A stretch of 64,000 nt of DNA from CADEED01 sp041395625 (GTDB lineage Bacteria; Pseudomonadota; Gammaproteobacteria; Steroidobacterales; Steroidobacteraceae), in the NCBI GenBank assembly GCA_041395625.1, contig JAWLAE010000005.1, forward strand, positions 186,001 through 250,000, read 5' to 3'. The notes below the pieces were generated by a model. That model saw only the letters and a program-made list of their open reading frames with translations, ran no database searches and was not told the origin of the DNA. The position numbers were made by a program, and so were the translations under genes. Positions 23,412 through 32,083 of the stretch are shown here, in pieces (the first letter of the stretch is position 1; every line of letters begins with the position of its first letter).

Positions 23412-24696
23412 GCGCCGCTTCCTGTTCGTGTCCTGGTCGGCGCTGATCAGCGACATCGCCTGGCAGATCAGCAAGGAAGGCCACGAGGTCAAGTACTACA
23501 TCGATGCCGAGAAGGAGCGCGATATCGGCGACGGCTTCGTCCCCAAGTGCCACGACTGGCGCAGCGAGGTGGACTGGGCCGATGTCATCGTGTTCGACGA
23601 CACGCTCGGCCACGGCGCGCTCGCTGCGGAGTTGCGCGCAGCGGGCAAGAAGGTGATAGGCGGCACCCCCTATACCGACCGGCTCGAGGACGACCGCTCC
23701 TTCGGCCAGGACGAACTGCGCAAGGCCGGGGTGAACATCCTGCCATACCGGGAGTTCACCGACTTCGACAGCGCGATCGTCTACGTCCACGACAACCCGG
23801 ATCGTTACGTCATCAAGCCGAGCGGCGAGGCCGGCAACGTCAAGCGGCGCCTGTTCGTGGGCGACGAGGACGACGGCGAGGACGTGATTCGTGTGCTCGG
23901 CGCCTACAAGAAATCGTTTCCCGATGAGATCAAGGTTTTCCAGCTGCAGAAGCGCGTCACCGGCGTCGAAGTGGCGGTGGGCGCGTTCTTCAACGGCAAG
24001 GAGTTCGTCTACCCGATCAATGTCAACTTCGAGCACAAGAAGTTGTTTCCCGGCAATATCGGGCCGTCGACCGGCGAGATGGGCACCACCATGTTCTGGT
24101 CCAGCCCTAACAAGCTGTTCAGCTCCACCCTGAAGAAGATGGAACCGCTGATGGCGCGCGAGGGCTATGTGGGCTACATGGATCTCAATTGCATCGTCAA
24201 CGGCAACGGCATCTATCCGCTCGAGTTCACGGCGCGCTTCGGCTATCCCACGATCAGCATTCAGCAGGAGGGCATGACGACGCCGATCGGCGAGTTCTTC
24301 TACGATCTGGCGAGCGGCACGGCTACCAAGTTCCGCGTCAAGAGCGGCTTTCAGTTGGGTGTGCGCATCGCCGTATCGCCCTTTCCGTTCGATGACGACG
24401 CCACGTTCAATTCGGTGTCCAAGAACGCCGCCATTCTGTTCAAGAAGGGCATCCCCGAAGAAGTGCACATCGAGGACGTCAAACAGATCGATGGCCAGTG
24501 GTATGTGGCCGGCACGTCCGGCGTCGTACTGATCGTCTGCGGACTCGGGCAGACCATGCGCCAGGCACAGGCACAGGCGTATGCGCGCGTGCGCAACATC
24601 ATGATCCCGGACATGTACTATCGGGACGACATCGGCGAGCGCTGGTTTGAGGATCACGACAAGCTGCACACTTGGGGCTATTTGCGTGAAGCCTGA
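23404..24696 (+). CDS. PurD-like ATP-grasp ligase
   Basis: The product has 430 residues from ATG 23404, which gives MSKRRFLFVSWSALISDIAW. The ATP-grasp core is clear: RYVIKPSGEAGNVKRRLF, GVEVAVGAFFNGKEFVYPIN, FPGNIGPSTGEMGT and YPLEFTARFGYPTISIQQE. The last three parallel phosphoribosylamine-glycine ligase (PurD). The N-terminus, with its short segment on light-induced hydroxyl-like residues, does not look like PurD's and the operon is not purine-related, so I regard it as a PurD-like amide or peptide ligase with an unknown substrate. A carboxylate is activated as acyl-phosphate and joined to an amine. It follows the small gene with an 8-base overlap and precedes a DUF3592 gene by 12 bp. Confidence 0.82.
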   Translation: MSKRRFLFVSWSALISDIAWQISKEGHEVKYYIDAEKERDIGDGFVPKCHDWRSEVDWADVIVFDDTLGHGALAAELRAAGKKVIGGTPYTDRLEDDRSFGQDELRKAGVNILPYREFTDFDSAIVYVHDNPDRYVIKPSGEAGNVKRRLFVGDEDDGEDVIRVLGAYKKSFPDEIKVFQLQKRVTGVEVAVGAFFNGKEFVYPINVNFEHKKLFPGNIGPSTGEMGTTMFWSSPNKLFSSTLKKMEPLMAREGYVGYMDLNCIVNGNGIYPLEFTARFGYPTISIQQEGMTTPIGEFFYDLASGTATKFRVKSGFQLGVRIAVSPFPFDDDATFNSVSKNAAILFKKGIPEEVHIEDVKQIDGQWYVAGTSGVVLIVCGLGQTMRQAQAQAYARVRNIMIPDMYYRDDIGERWFEDHDKLHTWGYLREA

Positions 24697-24708
24697 GGAT
24701 GCTCGCTG

Positions 24709-25152
24709 ATGCGCCTGGCGCAGGGCATCGTCGGAATCGCAGGCTATGGTCTGGCTGGTGTCGCGGCCATCTCGCTGCTGCTCGGCGGCTATCTCGCCAA
24801 AAACACGCTCGCGCTCGACAATGACGCGCGCGAGACGACCGGTACCGTGGTCGGCCACGTCGAGACCTCCGCCGATGGCAAGCCGCGGTACGCGCCGCTT
24901 GTTGCCTTCACGACCGCCACCGGCGAGCGCGTGGAGTTCCGCGGGCAGTTGAGTGCGCCCGCCCGGCGCTGGGTGGCAGGCCAGCCTGCGCCCGTCAGAT
25001 ATCTCGCGTCGGAGCCGAAGATCGCCCGCGTCGACAGCTTCGTCGACAACTGGCTCGGCGCCAGCGTCGCGCTGGGCCTCGGTCTGATCGCCGCGATCGC
25101 GGCGTTCGTGTTGGTGCGGTCTGCCAAGCGCGAGCTGGCGGGTCCGGAGTGA
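24709..25152 (+). CDS. DUF3592 family membrane protein
   Basis: The product has 147 residues. Two membrane segments, one near 8-28 (GIAGYGLAGVAAISLLLGGY) and one near 115-135 (LGASVALGLGLIAAIAAFVL), flank an extracytoplasmic beta-rich domain with TTGTVVGHVETSADGKPRYA, VAFTTATGERVEF and PVRYLASEPKIARVDSF. This arrangement and the VxYdp-like segment are typical of DUF3592. The function is unknown. It lies 12 bp after the ATP-grasp gene and could be cotranscribed with it. No other gene occurs before the VapB operator about 180 bp later. Confidence 0.8.
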   Translation: MRLAQGIVGIAGYGLAGVAAISLLLGGYLAKNTLALDNDARETTGTVVGHVETSADGKPRYAPLVAFTTATGERVEFRGQLSAPARRWVAGQPAPVRYLASEPKIARVDSFVDNWLGASVALGLGLIAAIAAFVLVRSAKRELAGPE

Positions 25153-25335
25153 TGCCAGTGTGCGATCGGGCCCTGTAAGCACTGCCAAGCCGTTCTGCAG
25201 CCACAACAAGGCGCCAAATCTGGCCGAACACAGTCGTTTCGGGCGTGTGATCTGTCGTCTGTCGCCCCCATGATGGCGGTTGATCCCCGATCCCAAATCA
25301 ACAGCAGCGCCGCGCCCAAGGAATGTGTAAAATGG

Positions 25336-25353
25336 TGTGTGAGGTATCACACA
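25336..25353 (+). promoter_or_regulatory. Palindrome overlapping the vapB start, likely VapBC operator
   Basis: TGTGTGA-GGTA-TCACACA is a perfect 7-bp inverted repeat with a 4-base spacer. Its last base is the A of the vapB ATG. An AT-rich TGTAAAAT lies just upstream and could serve as a -10 element. VapBC pairs usually repress their own promoter by binding such palindromes. Confidence 0.65.
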
Positions 25354-25553
25354 TGGCAACGAACCTATCCTTGGACCCGGCACTCCTGGAACGAGCGCTC
25401 GCGGTGAGTGGCGAGAAGACAAAAAAGGCGGCGGTGACGCGTGCCCTGGAAGAGTTCATTGCTCGTCGCCAGCAGAAGCGTGTACTGGATTTGCTGGGCA
25501 AACTGGAATGGGATGAGTCGTTCGACTACAAGTCGGAACGCTCGCGGAAATGA
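25353..25553 (+). CDS. vapB: VapB-type antitoxin
   Basis: The product has 66 residues. The first part has the ribbon-helix-helix pattern of DNA-binding antitoxins: NLSLDPALLERALAVSGEKT then KKAAVTRALEEFIARRQQK. The C-terminal part (LGKLEWDESFDYKSERS) should be the flexible segment that blocks the toxin. It resembles the DUF2191/VapB family. Its stop overlaps the toxin start (ATGA at 25550). The palindrome over the start codon suggests autoregulation. The longer frame from 25323 adds ten residues upstream of the palindrome and is less likely. Confidence 0.88.
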   Translation: MATNLSLDPALLERALAVSGEKTKKAAVTRALEEFIARRQQKRVLDLLGKLEWDESFDYKSERSRK

Positions 25554-25957
25554 CGCTGTTGGTCGATACGAGCGTCTGGTCACTCGCCCTGCGACGAGAC
25601 GGCTTGGTCGATGATCCTCATGTGAAAGCATTGCAAGCGGCATTGAATGGCGGCGAGTCGGTGGTGACAACAGGGCTGGTGCTGCAAGAGCTGTTGCAAG
25701 GTTTCGCTGGGCCGCGCGCCGGTCAAGACATCATCGACCGATTCAGCGCGTTGCCATTGCTCCCGTCGACCCGGCGAGATCACATCGATGCTGCCGCCTT
25801 GCGCAACATATGCCGTCGGGCGGGTGTGCAGCTCGGTACGATCGACGCGCTATTGGCGCAGCTCTGTATCCGACACGAGTTGACCCTGCTGACTACCGAC
25901 GCCGATTTCACACGGGCCGCAGAGCACTGCAAACTGCGGCTTTGGAGTGCCAACTAA
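25550..25957 (+). CDS. vapC: VapC-type PIN-domain ribonuclease toxin
   Basis: The product has 135 residues, a usual VapC length. The acidic PIN active site is visible: Asp6 in LLVDTSVWSLAL, Glu in LQELLQGF, Asp in TIDALLAQL and Asp in LTTDADFTRA near the end. VapC toxins cleave RNA, often initiator tRNA or rRNA, and VapB blocks them. It is coupled to vapB by ATGA. The following 241 bases up to the SDR gene hold no gene, only a GC-rich hairpin at 26118-26134. Confidence 0.92.
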   Translation: MTLLVDTSVWSLALRRDGLVDDPHVKALQAALNGGESVVTTGLVLQELLQGFAGPRAGQDIIDRFSALPLLPSTRRDHIDAAALRNICRRAGVQLGTIDALLAQLCIRHELTLLTTDADFTRAAEHCKLRLWSAN

Positions 25958-26198
25958 CTCACTCAAGGCACAGTACGAGAGAGAATCTTCCCAAGCACGT
26001 GGGGCTCTGACGGCGCGTGTAGAGGGTGCCGCAGCAAGGGCCGCGCGCGCTCCTGTGCCGTTTTCAGTCTAACTACTTCGCCAGGGGGGAGATGCGCGCG
26101 CGGCGCTTGCCAGGGTATGCCCGCGCAGCGGGCACACCCGACCCACGCGTCGGCGGAGCCCCACGCGCTTGGGCGAACTCTCTCCTAACACATGGCAG

Positions 26199-27008
26199 CT
26201 ACTTATCCCATTTCGCCTTACTGCTAGACGTCGGCGGCAAACGTCCGCAGTGCAGCCCAGCATCCACCATCAGCACTTCGCCGGTGACGGCACTGGCACC
26301 TTCGAGGAACCAGACCAGCGCCTCCGCGATCTGCTCCGCGGTGGGTACCATTTTGAGCGGCACCATATCGGCGGCTGCGACCAGGAACTGCTGATACTGC
26401 TCGGGGCTCATGCCACCCTGCAGCCAACGAGTCTGGATGGCGCCGGGCGCGATCGCATTGATGCGGATCTCGGGCCCCAGTACTAACGAGAGCGACTGCG
26501 TCATCATGTTGAGCGCAGCCTTGCTGGCCGCATACGCCATCGACGAGGCGATGCCCGTGATGCCGCCAATCGAGGAGTTGTTGACGATCGAGCCACGCCC
26601 GCCCTTGCGCATGAACGGTGCCACGGCACGCACCATCTGGTAGGCGCCCACGACGTTCACGCGATAGATGGCGAGAAAATCCTCGGCACTGAGCCCGTCG
26701 AGATTCTCGTAGGGATTGAACTTGGTCTTGGCGGCGTTGTTGATGAGATAGTCGAGCCGGCCCCACTTGTCGAACGCGGCCTGCGCCATGCCACGACAGA
26801 CGCTTTCTTCGCCGATATCGCCCTGATACAGGATCGTCTCGGCGCCGGCAGTCTGGCACTCGCGCTCGGTCTCCCTGGCCTCTTTCTCGCTCTTGGTGTA
26901 GTTGATGACGACATTGCAGCCGCGCTGCGCCAGCATCAGGGCGGCAGCGGCACCGACGCCCGTAGCGGAACCGGTGACGATGGCGACTTTGCGATCTTTT
27001 TTGCTCAT
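26199..27008 (-). CDS. Short-chain dehydrogenase/reductase (SDR)
   Basis: The product has 269 residues. A classical SDR: TGSATGVGAAAA (TGxxxGxG nucleotide motif), NNAAKT (NNAG-like), catalytic Ser in IVNNSSIGG, YAASK (YxxxK) and the C-terminal VTGEVLMVDAGLH. The cofactor is NAD(H) or NADP(H). The last 15 residues (PPTSSSKAKWDK) are an unstructured extension. The gene is divergent from ubiD with 217 bases between the starts. A link to aromatic acid metabolism is possible, but the substrate is not readable. Confidence 0.92.
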   Translation of the reverse strand: MSKKDRKVAIVTGSATGVGAAAALMLAQRGCNVVINYTKSEKEARETERECQTAGAETILYQGDIGEESVCRGMAQAAFDKWGRLDYLINNAAKTKFNPYENLDGLSAEDFLAIYRVNVVGAYQMVRAVAPFMRKGGRGSIVNNSSIGGITGIASSMAYAASKAALNMMTQSLSLVLGPEIRINAIAPGAIQTRWLQGGMSPEQYQQFLVAAADMVPLKMVPTAEQIAEALVWFLEGASAVTGEVLMVDAGLHCGRLPPTSSSKAKWDK

Positions 27009-27225
27009 GGGAATGTCCTTGGCCTAACACGTGGTCGGGCGCCGGCGAGGGGCCGGGCTGCCGATCGTGCGGGCATGATACAGAGGGCGCCGCTGCTGGG
27101 TCTCCAATAGACGGTCAGGCTGTTCGGCAGCCGGCGCAAGGCGCCGATGGGCGGGCGACGAGTCCGGTATTCTTGGGCGCTGGCTCGGGCGGCGTTGCCC
27201 GACAACATCTCAAGGAAGTCGTCAC

Positions 27226-28713
27226 ATGGCATTTCGCGACATGCGGGCGTTTCTCGCCCATCTGGAAGCCCAAGGTCAGCTGAAGAAGCTCGCCATGCCC
27301 TTCAAGGCGCGTCGGGGAGATTCGGAGCTGCAGGCGCTGATGCGCTATGTGTGCGACAAGGAGGGGCCGGCGCTGCTGCTCGAGAACTGCGAGGGCATCA
27401 ACACCAAGGGCGTACCGGTGATCTTCAACGCCTTCGGCACCCGCGAACGTACGGCCATGACGCTTGGCTTGAATGACTGGCGAGCGGTCAAGATCCGACA
27501 TGCCGAGATCCTCAACGATCCGTCCAAGTGGATCGCGCCGAAGACGGTCGATCGCAAGGACGCACCCTGCAAGGAAGTCGTCATCAAGGGCGACCAGGTG
27601 TCGATGGATAAACAGTTGCCGCACGTCTGGTTCGGCAAGGAAGGTCCTTCCTACCTCACCAATGCGATCACGATATCGGCCGATCCTGAGACCGGCGCGC
27701 GCAACGTCGGCTGGTATCGCTTCACGCAGTTCCTCGATGCCACGCATCCCATGGGCGAGAGCTATGCGCCGGAGCGCGCCAAGACCGACCTGGCGGCGTT
27801 CTACTGGTGGCAGCCGCCGATGTCGGACATCGGCCGCCACGTGTTCAAAGCCGCGCAGAAGGGCCAGCGGCTGCCGGTGGCGATCGCCTGCAGCGCGGAG
27901 CCGGCCATCCACGTGGGCGCTGCTACCGGCATGATCGGCGACGAGGCGGCCTTCGCCGGCGGTCTGCGCGGTGCAGCGATCGAGATGGTCAAGTGCGAGA
28001 CTAACGACTTGCTCGTTCCGGCCACCTCCGAGTATGTACTGGAAGGCGAAGTCGTGTTCGACGAGGCCGAGACGATCGGTTGGCACAGCAACCCGGTCGG
28101 CTACTACGATCGTGCCCAGCGTTTTCCGATCGTACGCGTCAACTGCATCACGCATCGCAAGAATCCGCTGTGGTACGCGACCATGGAGATGGTGCCGCCG
28201 TTCGATCACAACTACCTCGCGCTGTTGCCGGTCGAGGCGGAAGTGTTCGCCGATCTGCGTCGCAAGATTCCCGAAGTGCGCGATGTGGCGTGTACGCCCA
28301 ACATGACCTACATCGTGCAGCTCGCGATCGACGGCGCGCAGAAGCCGCATCCGGAATTCGGCAAGTACATCCTGCACGCGGTGTGGGGTTCCGCTGGTCG
28401 CTGGGGTCGTACCGCCAAGCTCGTGATCGTGGTCGGCCCGGACGTCGATCCGTACGACCTCAAGCAGGTGGAGTGGGCGATCGCGACACGCTGGCAGCCG
28501 GTTCAGGATTCCATCATCAATCCCTCGGGTCAGGCGTTCGTGCTCGATCCGTCGTGCGAGAAGTCACCGCAGTTCGGTGCGTTCCGGTCCGAACAGCTGG
28601 GCATCGACGCGACGATCAAGATTCCGGAGCGCTTTACCGAATACCCTGAAGTATCGAACGCGCTGCCGGACGAAGTGGCGGCGATCGCGAAGAAACTGCA
28701 TGGGGTCGTCTGA
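27226..28713 (+). CDS. UbiD family decarboxylase
   Basis: The product has 495 residues. UbiD enzymes use prenylated FMN to decarboxylate, or carboxylate, aromatic and alpha,beta-unsaturated acids. Family features include LENCEGINTKGVPV near the start, AIACSAEPAIHVGAATGMIG, TSEYVLEGEVVFDEAE with the conserved Glu residues, and AVWGSAGRWGRTAKLVIVV. The ITHRKNP and DPYDLKQVEWAIATR segments also fit. No UbiX (prenyltransferase) is nearby, so the cofactor must come from elsewhere. It could be the ubiquinone enzyme or a non-oxidative phenolic acid decarboxylase. The methyltransferase that follows starts 14 bases before its stop. Confidence 0.88.
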   Translation: MAFRDMRAFLAHLEAQGQLKKLAMPFKARRGDSELQALMRYVCDKEGPALLLENCEGINTKGVPVIFNAFGTRERTAMTLGLNDWRAVKIRHAEILNDPSKWIAPKTVDRKDAPCKEVVIKGDQVSMDKQLPHVWFGKEGPSYLTNAITISADPETGARNVGWYRFTQFLDATHPMGESYAPERAKTDLAAFYWWQPPMSDIGRHVFKAAQKGQRLPVAIACSAEPAIHVGAATGMIGDEAAFAGGLRGAAIEMVKCETNDLLVPATSEYVLEGEVVFDEAETIGWHSNPVGYYDRAQRFPIVRVNCITHRKNPLWYATMEMVPPFDHNYLALLPVEAEVFADLRRKIPEVRDVACTPNMTYIVQLAIDGAQKPHPEFGKYILHAVWGSAGRWGRTAKLVIVVGPDVDPYDLKQVEWAIATRWQPVQDSIINPSGQAFVLDPSCEKSPQFGAFRSEQLGIDATIKIPERFTEYPEVSNALPDEVAAIAKKLHGVV

Positions 28714-29290
28714 ACGGTTCGATCAGGCCTACTATCAGCGGTTCTATCTCGACCCGCGCACCGCCGTCACGTCACGCATCGAGATGCGCGCGCGTGCGCG
28801 GCTGATCAGCGCTTTCGTCGATCACATCGGTTTGCCGGTGGCGCGCATCCTCGACGCGGGCTGCGGGGTGGGACTGCTGCGCACACCCCTCAGACGCCAC
28901 TGGCCCCGCGCGGAGTACGTCGGCCTCGAAACCAGTGAGTATCTTTGTGCACGCTATGGCTGGCAGCACGGTTCGCTCGCGACCTGGCGCGCGAGCAAAC
29001 CGTTCGATCTGGTGATCTGCTACGACGTCCTGCAGTACCTCGACGACAGGGACGCGCCGCGCGCACTCGCCAATCTCGGCCGACTGTGCCGCGGCATTCT
29101 CTATATGACGGCGTTGACCAAAGGGGATTGGCAGCGCAACTGCGATCAGGCCCGCACCGACCGGGATGTGCATCTGCGCACGGCAGACTGCTATCGCGCG
29201 CGGTTGGCGCGCGCGTTTCGTCCGATCGGAGCGGGCTTCTGGATCCGTCGGGGCGCGCCACTCATTACTTGGGAACTGGAGCTTGCATGA
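28700..29290 (+). CDS. Class I SAM-dependent methyltransferase
   Basis: The product has 196 residues from ATG 28700, which overlaps ubiD by 14 bases. Motif I is RILDAGCGVGLLRTPLRRHW near residue 50, then YVGLETSEYLC, and FDLVICYDVLQYLDDRDAP as motif IV-like. A positively charged C-terminal part (RARLARAFRPIGAGFWIRRG) follows. It resembles UbiG-like or small-molecule methyltransferases, and the link with UbiD would suit ubiquinone-like chemistry, but no other Ubi gene is close. The next gene starts with ATGA overlap. Confidence 0.83.
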   Translation: MGSSERFDQAYYQRFYLDPRTAVTSRIEMRARARLISAFVDHIGLPVARILDAGCGVGLLRTPLRRHWPRAEYVGLETSEYLCARYGWQHGSLATWRASKPFDLVICYDVLQYLDDRDAPRALANLGRLCRGILYMTALTKGDWQRNCDQARTDRDVHLRTADCYRARLARAFRPIGAGFWIRRGAPLITWELELA

Positions 29291-31527
29291 TTGCCTGGCG
29301 TGCGGTGACGAGCGTATTGGTTTGGACGGCGGGGCTCGCGCAGGCCGCAACGCCGGTCGTGCCGAATGCCGATCGCGTCGCCGTGCTGATCACGGACTGG
29401 GCCGAGCCCGAGGGCTTCGACGCTCACTACCGCAGGACTGTCGTATCGCGCAGTTTCGGCGCGCGCGCGCTGCGGCCCGACGAGCCGTGCACCGAGAACT
29501 TCGTGGGCCAGTTTCCATTCCGCTCGCAGATCGGGCTCGTGCCCTTCGCGGTTGCCTTCGAGACCAAGGGGCTCGAAGGTGTCTACGACTCGATGGGCTT
29601 GTATCGACGTAGCGCTGATGGCGCTACCTATACTTCGATAGTCGATCCGTCTGTCACGATTGCGGCGCAGGACTTGCCGCCGACGCCCGGCCTCGTGCGC
29701 CCCGCCAGGGATATCGAGAAGAAGCCGCTCAGCCGCTCGTTCTGGGCGCTCGATCCGCGCGACGACACTAACTACCTGGATGGTGTCTACCAGATTGGCC
29801 GCTCGCCCGTCGGCCGGCAGGCGAATCCGCTCGCGTTCCCGAACGGTATTCGCGATGCCGACGAGTACTCCTACGCGGCGGCCATCACTGATTTCGGCAT
29901 CCTGCACGAGGATCAGACGCCGCGACTGTCGCCCGCTACCCAGCAGGTAGAGCAGGCTACCATCGTGACCCTGCAGGCGTTGTTCGGTGATCGCATCGAG
30001 GTACGGCACGGTGCCTACGCGGCGTTTCCGCCGCACACGCGCGTCGAGGACGATGTCGCGCTGGAGCTGGCCAAAGAGGGCTTCCGCAGGATGGTGCTGG
30101 CACGGGAGACCACCGACAACAACAACTACGCCAACAACTTCATGACCAAAGGCTACATCGAGCGCGCCCTCTGCCAGGGCGGCTATGGAGGCCAGATCGA
30201 ATATCAGCAGGCGCGGCAGGTAGGGCGCACGCCGGAATACAACCTAGCGTTGCTGCACATCGCCAAGCAAAACCTCGACAACATCCCGCAGGGTGCCGAA
30301 GTTGCAGTGCTCTACACGACCTATGGTTTGCCATTTCCGGGTAGTGAGGCGCCGGGGCCATTCGCGGCGCCGCATCCCTGGGCGGCGGAGGTCTACCACG
30401 AGAACGCCTACAACAACTATATCGCGTTCAAACGCTACCTCGAGGCGTACTTCGGCGATCGCCACCAGTTCGCCTGGAATCCGCGGGGCCGTGCCGGCGA
30501 CCTGCGAACTGACAACTACTACTCGTACGGTATATTCACGCCGGCGGATTCCAACACGGCCGACCCGGCGCTGCGATTTCGCACGTTGCGCGAGAACATC
30601 GACATAGCCAAACAGGATGGACGCAAAGAGGTCCTGGTCGTGCTGTCGCACTGGTACTACAACGGCCGTGATCCGCTGTTGGCCATCCGCGTCCTGCAGG
30701 ACATTCCGTTGCAGACCCGCGACGAGGTGCGCGATGGGCAATTGTGGAAGCTGTGGTGCGAGCGGCGCGACGCGTCGACGCCAGTACCCTGCGATGCGGA
30801 CGATCCCGACGTCGTCCGCCTGCAGTACACCGAGACCTTCGATCGCTGGGCGCGGGAGTTCGGCATCGGCTACGCGCACCGGATTCGCGGTGCGGTCGAG
30901 CGCTTTGGTGTGCTGCCGACCACGGTCGACCTCGAGATCGCAGCGACCGGGCCAATCGACCGCGTGCGCGGCGGCACGGTGCGGGTGGCGCGCGGCGCAT
31001 TGCGGGGCACACAGCTCACGGTGCCTCCCGATGCGTATCCCGAGCAGCCCGAGCGCTTCACCATCAAGGATCACAGAGTGTTCAACGACCCGGCGGACAA
31101 CATGGTCAGTGCCTGGGACGATTTCGACGCTTACATCGGCACACAACGGGTACCGGTCAGGAAAGCAGACGATCAGGGCCGGCGCGTAAGTGCGGCCGTG
31201 TTGTTAGGCCCGTATCGCACCTTGTTCAACCGGCCGGCGACTGTGACGATTCCCGTGCAGACTGCGCGCAAGCCTGAACCCGCGCGGCTGCGGGCGTTCA
31301 TCTACAACGAAGTATCCGAGGATTGGGAGCCGGTGTTGCCGCCCGCCGGCAGTCCTGGCTTGCGCTACGATGCTGCCAAGCGGTCGGTGTCGTTCGAGAC
31401 GCAGGTGTTAGGTGTGTTTCTGATTCTGGAGGCGAAACCCGGCTGGACACCGCGGTGGGCGGTCAAGAACCTGCCCGTTGCTGCGCTGCGCTGCGCTAGG
31501 CTCAGAACCGTGTCAGACGTTGTCTGA
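29287..31527 (+). CDS. Large secreted protein of unknown function
   Basis: The product has 746 residues from ATG 29287 (ATGA overlap with the methyltransferase). A signal peptide (WRAVTSVLVWTAGLAQAA, cut near 20) sends it to the periplasm or outside. Recognisable pieces: VAVLITDWAEPEGFD at the start of the mature part, YGLPFPGSEAPGPFA near residue 350, and VLVVLSHWYYNGRDPLLAIR near 460, which recalls chelatase-type alpha/beta folds only loosely. The last 180 residues look beta-rich and Arg-rich (VRGGTVRVARGALRGTQLTV). I recognise no family. The position behind UbiD and a methyltransferase suggests a shared pathway. A 6-bp stem-loop TCAGAC-gtt-GTCTGA overlaps the stop. Confidence 0.7.
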   Translation: MIAWRAVTSVLVWTAGLAQAATPVVPNADRVAVLITDWAEPEGFDAHYRRTVVSRSFGARALRPDEPCTENFVGQFPFRSQIGLVPFAVAFETKGLEGVYDSMGLYRRSADGATYTSIVDPSVTIAAQDLPPTPGLVRPARDIEKKPLSRSFWALDPRDDTNYLDGVYQIGRSPVGRQANPLAFPNGIRDADEYSYAAAITDFGILHEDQTPRLSPATQQVEQATIVTLQALFGDRIEVRHGAYAAFPPHTRVEDDVALELAKEGFRRMVLARETTDNNNYANNFMTKGYIERALCQGGYGGQIEYQQARQVGRTPEYNLALLHIAKQNLDNIPQGAEVAVLYTTYGLPFPGSEAPGPFAAPHPWAAEVYHENAYNNYIAFKRYLEAYFGDRHQFAWNPRGRAGDLRTDNYYSYGIFTPADSNTADPALRFRTLRENIDIAKQDGRKEVLVVLSHWYYNGRDPLLAIRVLQDIPLQTRDEVRDGQLWKLWCERRDASTPVPCDADDPDVVRLQYTETFDRWAREFGIGYAHRIRGAVERFGVLPTTVDLEIAATGPIDRVRGGTVRVARGALRGTQLTVPPDAYPEQPERFTIKDHRVFNDPADNMVSAWDDFDAYIGTQRVPVRKADDQGRRVSAAVLLGPYRTLFNRPATVTIPVQTARKPEPARLRAFIYNEVSEDWEPVLPPAGSPGLRYDAAKRSVSFETQVLGVFLILEAKPGWTPRWAVKNLPVAALRCARLRTVSDVV

Positions 31528-31689
31528 TGTCCGTATTCACCGACCGTCAAGTGGTTGATTTGCTTGGAGAGCTGTGACGCGTGTCGCAGTTTTCGCAAGG
31601 CTTTGTGCCGCTTTGTCGGTGGCGGCGGACAAGTCCACGTCAGCCGGCGGCCCGCCTGTGCAGCGCGCGGCGCGCTCGCCAATCGCAAA

Positions 31690-31717
31690 TTGCAAGCCAC
31701 TGATATGTAAACATAAT
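31690..31717 (+). promoter_or_regulatory. Putative sigma-70 promoter of the EF-hand gene
   Basis: TTGCAA (31690-31695) and CATAAT (31712-31717) are separated by 16 bases, in an otherwise GC-rich intergenic stretch of 280 bases. They lie about 90 bases upstream of the ATG at 31808, pointing towards it. The -10 matches consensus at five of six positions. Confidence 0.45.
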
Positions 31718-31807
31718 CGGCTGCTGGCACGCCGGTTGCTTTGTTCCTGTTGGGGATGCGCAAGCTCAATGACGAGCGCGCGCCTTTTTTCAATCAGGAG
31801 AATCGAA

Positions 31808-32083
31808 ATGTTGAACAAGACCCTTAGCTGCGCTCTGGCGCTCACGCTGTTGTCGACCGCTGCCATGGCAGCTGACGGCGACCAGATGAAGGATGCTGCG
31901 ACACAGGCTGCCGCCCAGCCCGCCTCGTTCGAAGCTCTCGACGCTGACAAGGATGGTCGCGTGTCGTTGACGGAAGCGGCTGCGGATTCCGCCGTGACCG
32001 AAGGCTTCTCGACTGCTGACAAGAATGCCGACGGCTATCTCGATGCAAAAGAGTTCGGTGACATGACCGAGCCGAAGAGCTAA
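31808..32083 (+). CDS. Secreted EF-hand protein
   Basis: The product has 91 residues, with a signal peptide (NKTLSCALALTLLSTAAMAA) cut near 22. Two calcium-binding loops follow: DADKDGRVSLTE and DKNADGYLDAKE, both with the D-x-D-x-D/N-G pattern. It is probably a small periplasmic calcium-binding or calmodulin-like protein. A ribosome site CAGGAG lies 9 bases before the ATG. It ends one base before the convergent DUF3024-like gene. The upstream in-frame extension (from 31574) has no coding look. Confidence 0.9.
   Translation: MLNKTLSCALALTLLSTAAMAADGDQMKDAATQAAAQPASFEALDADKDGRVSLTEAAADSAVTEGFSTADKNADGYLDAKEFGDMTEPKS

Noticed and set aside
23377..25422. Minus-strand frame of 681 residues opposite the ATP-grasp and DUF3592 genes
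   Set aside because: It crosses four good plus-strand genes and is Val/Ala/Arg-rich without motifs, as is usual for reverse frames in GC-rich DNA.
26118..26134. Hairpin TGCCCGC-gca-GCGGGCA between vapC and the SDR gene
   Set aside because: The stem is perfect, but no T-run follows and such GC stems are common by chance here. Recorded only as a weak candidate terminator.
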